Below, piece by piece: positions 1 through 5,333 of a stretch of DNA of 5,712 nucleotides (position 1 is the first letter of the stretch; the number at the start of each line of letters is the position of its first letter). The stretch spans positions 1-5,712 of the forward strand of contig JADJPT010000046.1 in assembly GCA_016713125.1 (NCBI GenBank), given 5' to 3'. This DNA is from Betaproteobacteria bacterium (GTDB lineage Bacteria > Pseudomonadota > Gammaproteobacteria > Burkholderiales > SG8-39). A model generated the notes under the pieces. The model made no database searches. It saw nothing but the letters and a program-made list of their open reading frames with translations, and had not been told where the DNA came from. Made by a program: the position numbers and the translations under genes.

Positions 1-12
1 GCCGCCCGCTGA
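1..12 (+). CDS. 3' end of upstream gene, probably the cox-type large (molybdopterin) subunit
   Basis: The window opens with three codons reading Ala-Ala-Arg followed by a TGA stop at 10-12, 27 bases before the coxM start. Too little is present to identify the gene from sequence. The identity is inferred from context: coxM is here followed by coxD rather than by the small and large subunits, so those two should lie upstream, and in S-L-M ordered clusters the large subunit directly precedes coxM. Confidence 0.3.
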   Translation, partial: AAR

Positions 13-27
13 GCCGCCGATCCGACC

Positions 28-33
28 AGGAGA
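28..33 (+). promoter_or_regulatory. Ribosome binding site of coxM
   Basis: AGGAGA lies six bases upstream of the ATG at 40. This clear Shine-Dalgarno sequence fixes the coxM start at 40. That matters because frame disruptions just downstream make open frames appear to begin elsewhere. Confidence 0.75.
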
Positions 34-39
34 CCCACC

Positions 40-836
40 ATGCAAGCCTTCGCCTACCAGACCCCCCGCCACCGTGGCCGACGCCGTGAAGGCCGCCGGG
101 GCCGACAACGCCAAAGCTGATGGCTGGCGGCCAGTCGCGCTGCTCGGCTCGATGAAGCTGGACCTCGCGGCGCCGGACGCCATCGGTCGACCTGGGCGCC
201 ATTGCCGAACTCAAGGGCATCCAGGTCGACGCGAAGAGCGTCACCATCGGCGCGATGACCACCCACGCCGCCGTGGCCGCTTCGGCCGAGGTGAAGAAGG
301 CCATCCCGGCGCTGGCCGAACTGGCCGGCAACATCGGCGACCGCCAGGTGCGCAACCGCGGCACGATCGGCGGCAGCCTGGCCAACAACGACCCGGCGGC
401 CTGCTACCCCGCGGCCGTGCTGGGCCTGGGGGCCACGGTCACCACCGACCGCCGCAGCATCCCGGCCGACCAGTTCTTCAAGGGCCTGTACGAGACCGCG
501 CTGGCCGAAGGCGAGATCATCACCTCGGTGAGCTTCCCGATCCCGGAGAAGGCGGGCTGGCAGAAGTTCAACCAGCCGGCCTCGCGCTTCTCGATCGTCG
601 GCGTGTTCGTCAGCAAGGGTCCGCAGGGCGTGCGCGTGGCGGTCACCGGCGCGGGCGCCGGCGTGATGCGTGTGAAGGCCCTGGAAGACAAGCTCGCGGC
701 CGGCTGGTCGGCCGCCGCCTGCAACGGCGTGAGGGTCAGTGCCGAAGGCCTGAGCACCGACCTGCACGGCTCGGCCGAATACCGCGCCGCGCTGATCCCG
801 GTGCTGGCCGGGCGGGCGGTGGCGGCGGCTGGTTGA
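40..836 (+). CDS. coxM: FAD-binding medium subunit of a CO-dehydrogenase-like molybdenum hydroxylase (frame-disrupted)
   Basis: This subunit of the xanthine dehydrogenase/CO dehydrogenase family binds FAD and passes electrons from the Fe-S small subunit. The start is ATG 40 (MQAFAYQTP). The second FAD motif is clear in the third frame, near 361-430: NRGTIGGSLANNDPAA. The tail SAEYRAALIPVLAGRAV is typical of the family and ends at TGA 834-836. Four indels disrupt the 5' third: an extra C in the run 62-67, an extra A at 113-115, two extra bases at about 136-140, and an extra G at 185-186. Undoing them gives about 263 residues, a normal family length, and restores AKLMAGGQSLLGSMKL, the first FAD motif. 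As written, that motif reads as nonsense in an otherwise open frame. The gene could be a pseudogene, but the pattern also suits sequence error. Physiological CO oxidation is not proven, because many form II relatives have other or unknown substrates. Confidence 0.85.
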
Positions 837-838
837 AC

Positions 839-1751
839 GTGACCGGTTTCCCCACCGGCATCGACGACACCGCCGCCCGCCTGCAAGCGCACGGCTACTT
901 CGCCGCCGATCGCCAGCTCACCACCGCGCTGTACCTCGCGCTGCGGCTGCAGCGCCCGCTGTTCCTCGAAGGCGAGCCGGGCACCGGCAAGACCGAGATC
1001 GCGCACGCTGGCGGCGATGCTGGAGCGCCCGCTGATCCGGCTGCAATGCCACGAGGGCCTGGACCTGGCCGGCGCCGCCTACGAGTGGAACTACCCGCGC
1101 CAGATGATCGAGATCCGCCTCGCCGAGCGCGACGCCGGGGCCACGCGCGAGCAGCTCGCCGCCGACCTGTTCTCGCCGCGCTTCCTGACGCAGCGCGCGC
1201 TGCTGCAGGCCATCGACCCGGCCCTTCCGCTGCCGCCGGTGCTGCTGATCGACGAACTCGACCGCGCCGACGAACCCTTCGAGGCCTACCTGCTGGAAGT
1301 GCTGTCCGACTTCCAGGTGACGATCCCCGAACTGGGCACGGTGAAGGCCGATGGAACCCCGCCGATCGTCATCCTGACCAGCAACCGCACGCGCGAGATC
1401 CACGACGCTGTCAAGCGCCGCTGCCTGTACCACTGGGTGGGTTTTCCGGATGCCGAACGCGAACTCGCGATCCTGCGCCAGCGCGTGCCCGGCGCGAGCG
1501 CGCGCCTGTCGCGGCAGATCGTCGCCTTCATCCCGGCGCTGCGCGGCGCCGACCTGTTCAAGCTGCCGGGCATCGCCGAGCCCATCGAATGGAGCCGCGC
1601 GCTGCTGGAACTCGACGCGCTGCAGCTCGACCCCGAGACCGTGAACAACACGCTGGGGGTGCTGCTGAAGTACCAGGACGACATCGCCAAGGTGCAGGGC
1701 TCCGAGGCGGCGCGGCTGCTGGAACAGGTGCGCACGGCCTTGCGCGGCTGA
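839..1751 (+). CDS. coxD: MoxR-family AAA+ ATPase, CO dehydrogenase accessory protein CoxD (one frameshift)
   Basis: The family is a AAA+ chaperone. In CO dehydrogenase systems CoxD works with CoxE in building the Mo-Cu active site. I chose GTG 839, two bases after the coxM stop, which suggests translational coupling; the sequence from there (VTGFPTGIDDTAARLQAHGY) matches MoxR N-termini. Walker A is GEPGTGKT at residues 45-52 (bases 971-994). Walker B is VLLIDELDRAD (near 1240-1270). A sensor-1-like ILTSNRT and the RRCLYHWVGFP segment follow near 1372-1450. Just after Walker A the frame changes at about 1001-1005: GKTEIA should continue into (R/K)TLAAMLERPL, which is found one frame over, consistent with loss of one GC dinucleotide. 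The rest, 1017-1751, is open and undamaged. The corrected length is about 304 residues, normal for the family. Anyone reading only the downstream open frame would call a protein lacking its P-loop. Confidence 0.85.
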
Positions 1752-1779
1752 GGCCGCGAGGCCGGGCCCCTGACGCACG

Positions 1780-3023
1780 ATGCTCCCGCCCACCGCGACC
1801 GCCCCGCTGCCCGGCCACCTGGCCGCCAACGTGATGCACTTCGCCCGCGTGCTGCGCAGCGCCGGCCTGCCGGTGGGGCAGGACCGCGTGCAGCTCGCGC
1901 TGCGCGCGCTGCCGCTGGCGGGCCTGGCGAGCCGGCGCGATTTCCACGCCACGCTGCAGGCCTGCTTCGTCGCGCGGCCCGAGCAGCACCTGCTGTTCGA
2001 CCAGGCCTTCCACCTGTTCTGGCGCGACCCCGACCTGACGGGCCGCATGATGGCGATGCTGCTGCCCAAGGTGCAGCAGGCGCGGCCAAGGGCCCGCCGC
2101 CGCCCGAGAACCGCCGGCTCGCCGCGGCGCTGTTCCCGCCCAGGCCGCAGGCGCCGCCGGCCCGATGCGCCGCCGCCGCAGGAACAGCTCGACATCGAGG
2201 CCACGCTCACCTGGTCGGACCGCGAGCTGCTGCGCAAGGCCGACTTCGACACGATGACGGCCGACGAATGGCGTGAGGCGCAGCGCCTGCTGCAGGCCCT
2301 GGAACACTTCGCCGAGCCGCTGCGCACCCGCCGCATGCGGCCGGCGACACGGCCCGGCCAGGCCGACTGGCGCGCCACCGTGCAGGCGATGGCGCGCCAC
2401 GGCGACGGCGGGCCGATGCACTGGCGCACGCCGCGCACGCGGCCGGCCCCTCTGGTGGTGCTGGCCGACATCTCCGGCTCGATGAGCCGCTACTCGCGCA
2501 TGCTGCTGCACTTCGCGCACGCGATGGGCCGCGGCGGGCTGCGGGTCGACAGCTTCGTCTTCGGCACGCGGCTCACACCGATCACCCGGCTGATGGCGCG
2601 CGCGACCGACCTCGCGGTGGCCAGGTGGTGCGCCGGTGGACGACTGGTCGGGCGGCACGCGCATCACCGCCTGCCTGCACGAGTTCAACCGCCGCTGGTC
2701 GCGCGCGTGCTCGCGGCGGCGCCGCCACGCTGCTGCTGATCTCCGACGGCCTGGAGCACGGCGACACCCACGCCGCTGCGTTCGAGATGGACCGCCTGCA
2801 CAAGAGCTGCCGCCGCCTGATCTGGCTGAACCCGCTGCTGCGCTTCGACCGCTTCGAGCCGCGCGCCGGCGGCATTCGCGCGATGCTGCCGCACGTCGAC
2901 CGCTTCCTGCCCGTGCACAACCTAGACAGCCTGGCCGACCTGGCGCGCGTGCTCGCCACCGCACCGGCGCCGCGCCGCCCGTCGCGCGCAGGCCCTTCCT
3001 TGCCCCTTCCCGTTCCGACCTGA
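1780..3023 (+). CDS. coxE: VWA (MIDAS) domain protein CoxE, partner of the MoxR ATPase (frame-disrupted)
   Basis: CoxE-type proteins carry a metal-binding von Willebrand A domain and act with CoxD in cofactor maturation. The start is ATG 1780, 28 bases after coxD. The N-terminal part (LAANVMHFARVLRSAGLPVG, then FDQAFHLFWRDPDL) is typical of the family. The MIDAS motif is DISGSM, with its Asp near residue 230 (base 2467). The conserved Thr is in DDWSGGTRI, and LLLISDGLEHGD and the tail HVDRFLPVHNLDSLADLARVL follow. The coding path changes frame several times. A compensating pair at about 2084-2086 and 2159-2163 scrambles a proline-rich linker that should read AKGPPPPENRRLAAALFPP. Two apparent single-base losses lie at about 2620-2637, and two more at about 2701-2719. 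Corrected length is about 415 residues, as expected. The last base of the stop is 3023, twelve bases before coxG. Confidence 0.82.
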
Positions 3024-3035
3024 GAGACCGCCGCC

Positions 3036-3575
3036 ATGCAACTCACCAGCCAGCAAGTCCTGCCCGTTTCGCAAGCCATCGCCTGGGAGGCGCTGAACGA
3101 CACCACCATCCTGCAGGCCGCGATCCCAGGCTGCGAGTCGATCACCGCGACCGGCGAGAACGCCTACGAGGTGGCGCTCACCGCCGCCATCGGCCCGGTG
3201 AAGGCAAGTTCAAGGGCAAGCTGCTGCTGTCGGACCTGCAGCCGCCGACCTCCTACGTGCTCGCCTTCGAGGGCGGGGGCGCGGCCGGCCACGGCAAGGG
3301 GCAGGCCCGACGGTCCGACTGGAATCGACCGGGCCGAACACCACGCTGCTGCACTACACCGCGCATGCCACGGTGGGCGGCAAGATCGCGCAGCTCGGCT
3401 CGCGGCCTGGTCGACATGGCGACGCAGAAGATGGCGGGCGAGTTCTTCACCGCCTTCGAGCCACAGCTGGCGGCGCGCTATCCGGCGGCGGCCGAGGTGG
3501 CCGCACCAGCGACCGAGGCGCCGGCCCAGGGGGTCTGGGCCCGCCTCGTGGCTGGTTCAACGCTTGTTCGGGTGA
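3036..3575 (+). CDS. coxG: SRPBCC-family CO dehydrogenase subunit G-like protein CoxG (frame-disrupted)
   Basis: CoxG proteins have a SRPBCC/START-like fold, and in the best-studied cases they recruit CO dehydrogenase to the membrane or bind quinone-like lipids. The start is ATG 3036, and MQLTSQQVLPVSQAIAWEAL then CESITATGENAYEV is the standard N-terminus. GPVKAKFKGKLLLSDLQPP is recovered by adding one base at about 3203-3206. Further breaks lie at about 3309-3313, 3403-3405 (extra G), 3551-3553 and 3560-3562. The middle segment TTLLHYTAHATVGGKIAQLG and the later LVDMATQKMAGEFFTAFEPQL lie in different frames. Correcting the last two breaks gives a C-terminus of VAWFNRLFG and a stop at 3573-3575. 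This W-F-x-R-L-F-G ending is the family's usual membrane-facing tail, so I place the end at 3575 rather than at the later stop of another frame (3589). Corrected length is about 180 residues. Confidence 0.8.
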   Translation: MQLTSQQVLPVSQAIAWEALNDTTILQAAIPGCESITATGENAYEVALTAAIGPVKASSRASCCCRTCSRRPPTCSPSRAGARPATARGRPDGPTGIDRAEHHAAALHRACHGGRQDRAARLAAWSTWRRRRWRASSSPPSSHSWRRAIRRRPRWPHQRPRRRPRGSGPASWLVQRLFG

Positions 3576-3614
3576 GGCCGCCTCGCTGATAGGAGTGCCT
3601 GCACGAGGTCTCGC

Positions 3615-3643
3615 TTGTCACGTACGGACATGTGCCGTACATT
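3615..3643 (+). promoter_or_regulatory. Sigma-70-type promoter of the tacA-tacT operon
   Basis: A -35 element TTGTCA (3615-3620, 5 of 6 to consensus) is followed after exactly 17 bases by a -10 element TACATT (3638-3643, 4 of 6). Transcription would start near 3650, giving a very short leader that barely includes the ribosome binding site. The spacer is filled by an inverted repeat, as expected for a promoter repressed by the antitoxin it expresses. The promoter also makes the toxin-antitoxin unit independent of the cox transcript. Confidence 0.65.
3622..3640 (+). promoter_or_regulatory. Palindromic operator, probable binding site of the TacA-type antitoxin
   Basis: GTACGGACATGTGCCGTAC has perfect 6-base arms (3622-3627 and 3635-3640) around a 7-base centre. 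It lies between the -35 and -10 elements and overlaps the first three bases of the -10. Ribbon-helix-helix antitoxins of DUF1778-GNAT systems bind such repeats and repress their own promoter, alone or with the toxin. The assignment to TacA is inference from position and family. Confidence 0.6.
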
Positions 3644-3650
3644 TCCATCA

Positions 3651-3656
3651 GGGAGA
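3651..3656 (+). promoter_or_regulatory. Ribosome binding site of tacA
   Basis: GGGAGA lies five bases before ATG 3662. It supports that start over an in-frame GTG at 3632, which falls inside the promoter upstream of the expected transcription start. Confidence 0.65.
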
Positions 3657-3661
3657 CAACC

Positions 3662-3964
3662 ATGGCCAGTCGCGATACCACCGACACCCCCGACACCACC
3701 CGCGACGCCCGGCTCGAAGCCCGCGTGTCCGCGGCGCAGAAGAGCCTGCTCCAGCAAGCGGCAGCGCTTTCCGGCCGCACGCTGAGCGAGTTCGTCGTTG
3801 CCAGCGCGCAAGACGCAGCGCGGCGGGTGATCGCCGAACACGAGTCGATTCTTCTGTCGCGTGAAGAGCAGTTGGCCTTCGTGCAAGCCTTGCTGAACCC
3901 GCCGAAGCCGAACGCGCGCCTCGAGCGCGCGGCCAAGGCCTATCGCCAAAGAACCGGCGCCTAG
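3662..3964 (+). CDS. tacA: DUF1778 ribbon-helix-helix antitoxin (TacA type)
   Basis: This 100-residue protein is the expected length for the family. Residues 16-59 form the DNA-binding ribbon-helix-helix region: a short strand (ARLEARVS) followed by two helices carrying AALSGRTLSEFVVASAQDAARR, a very characteristic DUF1778 pattern. The C-terminal part, about 62-95, carries the usual toxin-neutralising segment with LSREEQLAFVQALLNPP and PNARLERAAKAYR. The first 14 residues are Thr/Asp-rich and probably disordered. As known for the family, the protein should bind and block the downstream acetyltransferase and repress its own promoter. It is followed after three bases by the toxin, the standard antitoxin-first order. 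The frame is intact, unlike the cox genes just upstream. Confidence 0.92.
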   Translation: MASRDTTDTPDTTRDARLEARVSAAQKSLLQQAAALSGRTLSEFVVASAQDAARRVIAEHESILLSREEQLAFVQALLNPPKPNARLERAAKAYRQRTGA

Positions 3965-3967
3965 CCG

Positions 3968-4480
3968 GTGGCCTTGCCCCCCATCACTGTCGAGCCGCTG
4001 GGCCGACAGCATGACCGAACGGCCTTCCACTGCGGCGCGCAGGCGCTCGACCGCTATCTCCAGCAACAGGCACGGCAAGACGCCGACAAGCGCGTTGCCG
4101 CACCGTTCGTCGCCGTCAGGCCGACTGACGGCCGAGTCCTCGGCTACTACACCCTGTCGGCCTCGGTGCTGACCCTGCCCGACCTGCCAGACGAACTCGC
4201 TCGCAAGCTGCCGCGCTATCCGCAACTGCCCGTCACGCTGCTGGGCCGGCTGGCCGTCGATCAATCCACCAAGGGTCAAGGCCTTGGGGAACATCTGCTC
4301 CTGGATGCCCTGCGCCGCAGCCTGGCCCACGCCGACCAGATTGCCGCGATGGCGGTGGTGGTCGATGCCAAGGACGAGGCCGCCGCGGCGTTCTATCGGC
4401 ACTACGGCTTTGGCACCTTGCAGGCCCAGCCGAGCCGGTTGTTCGTGCCGATGCGCTCGGTCGCGCAGCTTCTGGGGTAG
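3968..4480 (+). CDS. tacT: GNAT-family acetyltransferase toxin (TacT type)
   Basis: The protein has 170 residues with a GNAT fold. TacT-type toxins acetylate the amino group of the amino acid on charged tRNAs and so stop translation. Hallmarks are FHCGAQALDRYLQQQA (residues 20-35), the acetyl-CoA-binding strand and loop LLGRLAVDQSTKGQGLG (91-107), and FYRHYGF (142-148), in which Tyr143 matches the catalytic tyrosine of TacT. The first position of the R/Q-x-x-G-x-G motif is Lys102, a tolerated variation in this group. The most likely start is GTG 3968, three bases after the tacA stop, with no strong ribosome binding site, which suggests translational coupling that keeps toxin yield below antitoxin. 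All catalytic features are present, so it looks functional. The target tRNA cannot be predicted from sequence. Confidence 0.92.
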   Translation: MALPPITVEPLGRQHDRTAFHCGAQALDRYLQQQARQDADKRVAAPFVAVRPTDGRVLGYYTLSASVLTLPDLPDELARKLPRYPQLPVTLLGRLAVDQSTKGQGLGEHLLLDALRRSLAHADQIAAMAVVVDAKDEAAAAFYRHYGFGTLQAQPSRLFVPMRSVAQLLG

Positions 4481-4486
4481 CCGGCG

Positions 4487-4732
4487 ATGGAACTCATCGA
4501 CAACATCAACCGCCTGCTGGGCGATGACCTCAAGCGCGCATTGAAGCCCGGCGCCCGCCTGAAGGTCGCTGCCTCGTGCTTCTCGATGTATGCCTTCGAG
4601 GCCCTGAAGGAGGAGTTGGAGCAGGTCGACGAACTGCACTTCATCTTCACGTCGCCCACCTTCATGGCCGAGGAAGTGACGGACAAGATCCGCAAGGAGT
4701 TCCACATCCCCAAGCTCAGGCCTGGGTCTTGA
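4487..4732 (+). pseudogene. N-terminal stub of a PLD-like/SNF2-type defence helicase
   Basis: This is an open frame of 81 codons. MELIDNINRLLGDDLK, then KVAASCFSMYAFEALKEELEQ and FIFTSPTF, matches from memory the start of large helicases (about 1,000 residues or more) with an N-terminal phospholipase-D-like domain and a SNF2/DEAD helicase core, often found in type III-like restriction loci. Here the match ends at FHIPKL (about base 4717) and five codons later a TGA stop follows. The segment KIRKEFHIPKL also seems three residues shorter than the usual KIRKERREFHIPKL. No helicase motif or PLD catalytic HKD remains, so enzymatic function is lost. It starts six bases after tacT and may still be transcribed with it. 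Assignment to the helicase family is recall, not a search. A small expressed protein of new function is possible but unsupported. Confidence 0.7.
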
Positions 4733-4890
4733 ACTTGAGCTTCATTCGGTGTGGGGCCCGCTCTGTGCGGCCTTTCTGCTGTCTATCTGCCATGCGTGCG
4801 CTGCAGAAAGACCTAAGTTGTTGATTCTTAAATGGAATTTCGCAGAAAGGCGCTCGTGCGCAGCCCTGTTGTTTCTGCAGGCTGGTGCTT

Positions 4891-4918
4891 CCTTGCGGAG
4901 TACCCGGCCTCCGCAAGG
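4891..4918. repeat. Perfect 10-base inverted repeat (hairpin 1)
   Basis: CCTTGCGGAG (4891-4900) and CTCCGCAAGG (4909-4918) pair perfectly around an 8-base loop. There is no T-run on either side, so a rho-independent terminator is not indicated. Confidence 0.75.
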
Positions 4919-4922
4919 CGCC

Positions 4923-4956
4923 TTGTGGAGCCTTAAACGTCGGTTGGACTCCACAA
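4923..4956. repeat. 8-base inverted repeat related to hairpin 1 (hairpin 2)
   Basis: TTGTGGAG (4923-4930) pairs with CTCCACAA (4949-4956) across an 18-base loop. The left arm region CCTTGTGGAG (4921-4930) differs from hairpin 1 (CCTTGCGGAG) at one base, and the partner arm carries the matching change (CTCCGCAA to CTCCACAA), so pairing is kept. Confidence 0.6.
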
Positions 4957-5030
4957 CGCCGCCCTGGCCGATAGCGGCCGGCCCACCGCTTTGGGCAGGA
5001 CAGCTCGTGGAACCAGCCTCCACACCGGCC

Positions 5031-5189
5031 GAGGGCTCGATGTCGTCGATGGAACTGCGAAAGATCGAAGAGACCAAGATCGCCTGCGCTCGGAAGTTCT
5101 TTGACCAGTTGAACCTGAAGCACGCACCGGAGAACGTGAAGTACGACGTCGTGAACAGCTTCGACAAGCTGATGGAGTTGGTGAAGTAG
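5031..5189 (+). pseudogene. C-terminal remnant of a type III-like restriction endonuclease (Res) subunit
   Basis: The segment reads EGSMSSMELRKIEETKIACARKFF and continues to DVVNSFDKLMELVK before TAG 5187-5189. This closely matches, from memory, the extreme C-terminus of type III-like restriction Res/DEAD-helicase subunits, where it usually follows an ETKG motif belonging to the PD-(D/E)xK nuclease. Here the match begins at the glycine-serine, and the preceding residues read PAEG, so the catalytic Glu-Thr-Lys is missing along with the ~900 residues before it. The frame stays open upstream to 4749, but that part resembles nothing known. An ATG at 5040 could allow a 49-residue peptide. With the helicase stub at 4487 it brackets what looks like a gutted restriction operon. 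No function is expected. Confidence 0.65.
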
Positions 5190-5213
5190 GCGCTCAGGCC
5201 GATCCATTTGTCG

Positions 5214-5233
5214 CGAGCGAAGCGCCGCGCTCG
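5214..5233. repeat. Short GC-rich hairpin between the Res remnant and aceE
   Basis: CGAGCG (5214-5219) and CGCTCG (5228-5233) pair around an 8-base loop in the convergent intergenic region. A second small palindrome, TCAGGACCTGA, lies at 5265-5275. Neither is followed by a T-run on either strand, so they are at most weak or factor-assisted termination signals. Nothing else is evident in 5190-5333. Confidence 0.35.
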
Positions 5234-5333
5234 GGAAGCCGGCGAAGTGGCCCCGTCTGTCAGATCAGGACCTGACCGAATCCGCTGCTCTTGCTGAGGC
5301 TCTGGCGGTGCCCGCTATGCGCGGTGGCGCGCC

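Larger units (their letters stand above)
4733..5030. other. Non-coding scar between two restriction-gene remnants
   Basis: I see no credible gene in these ~300 bases, although open frames cross it on both strands. The first part is clearly richer in A+T than the rest of the window (about 4811-4840), which suggests foreign origin. It contains a 10-base inverted repeat, GCCTTTCTGC at 4770-4779 against GCAGAAAGGC at 4842-4851, and three hairpins sharing a GYGGA(G)/(C)TCCRC core (4891-4918, 4923-4956, 5007-5023). At its left edge AAGCTCA (4712-4718) and TGAGCTT (4736-4742) form another short inverted repeat. It could be a remnant of a small mobile element or of a deletion-repair event. I do not recognise it as any named insertion sequence, attC site or RNA gene. 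Confidence 0.5.

Noticed and set aside
74..1834. A 586-codon open frame on the + strand
   Set aside because: It is a chimera: an out-of-frame stretch of coxM, then the true start of coxD up to Walker A, then low-complexity Arg/Ala out-of-frame sequence. No single protein is encoded.
918..2964. Long minus-strand open frames opposite coxD and coxE
   Set aside because: They are Arg/Ala/Gly-rich with no domain signature, and are shadows caused by high GC on the strand opposite well-supported genes.
3574..3584. GAGGC-C-GCCTC hairpin after coxG as a terminator
   Set aside because: The loop is one base, too tight to form as drawn, and no T-run follows.
2636..3589. A 317-codon open frame on the + strand
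   Set aside because: It holds a short true piece of coxE (DDWSGGTRI) and two true pieces of coxG joined by out-of-frame sequence. Real products follow frame changes at each indel.
3632..3661. Upstream in-frame GTG start for tacA
   Set aside because: It lies inside the promoter, before the expected transcription start. ATG 3662 has a good ribosome binding site and gives the usual family length.
4943..4949. GTTGGAC resembling the GTTRRRY core of an integron attC site
   Set aside because: No partner RYYYAAC core sits at the right distance with the expected imperfect hairpin, and no integrase is present.
4749..5189. A 146-codon open frame with a signal-peptide-like start (MWGPLCAAFLLSICHACAA)
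   Set aside because: Only the last ~50 codons match a known family. The hydrophobic start is read from the scar, has no ribosome binding site, and is fused to an intracellular nuclease tail, so it is probably fortuitous.
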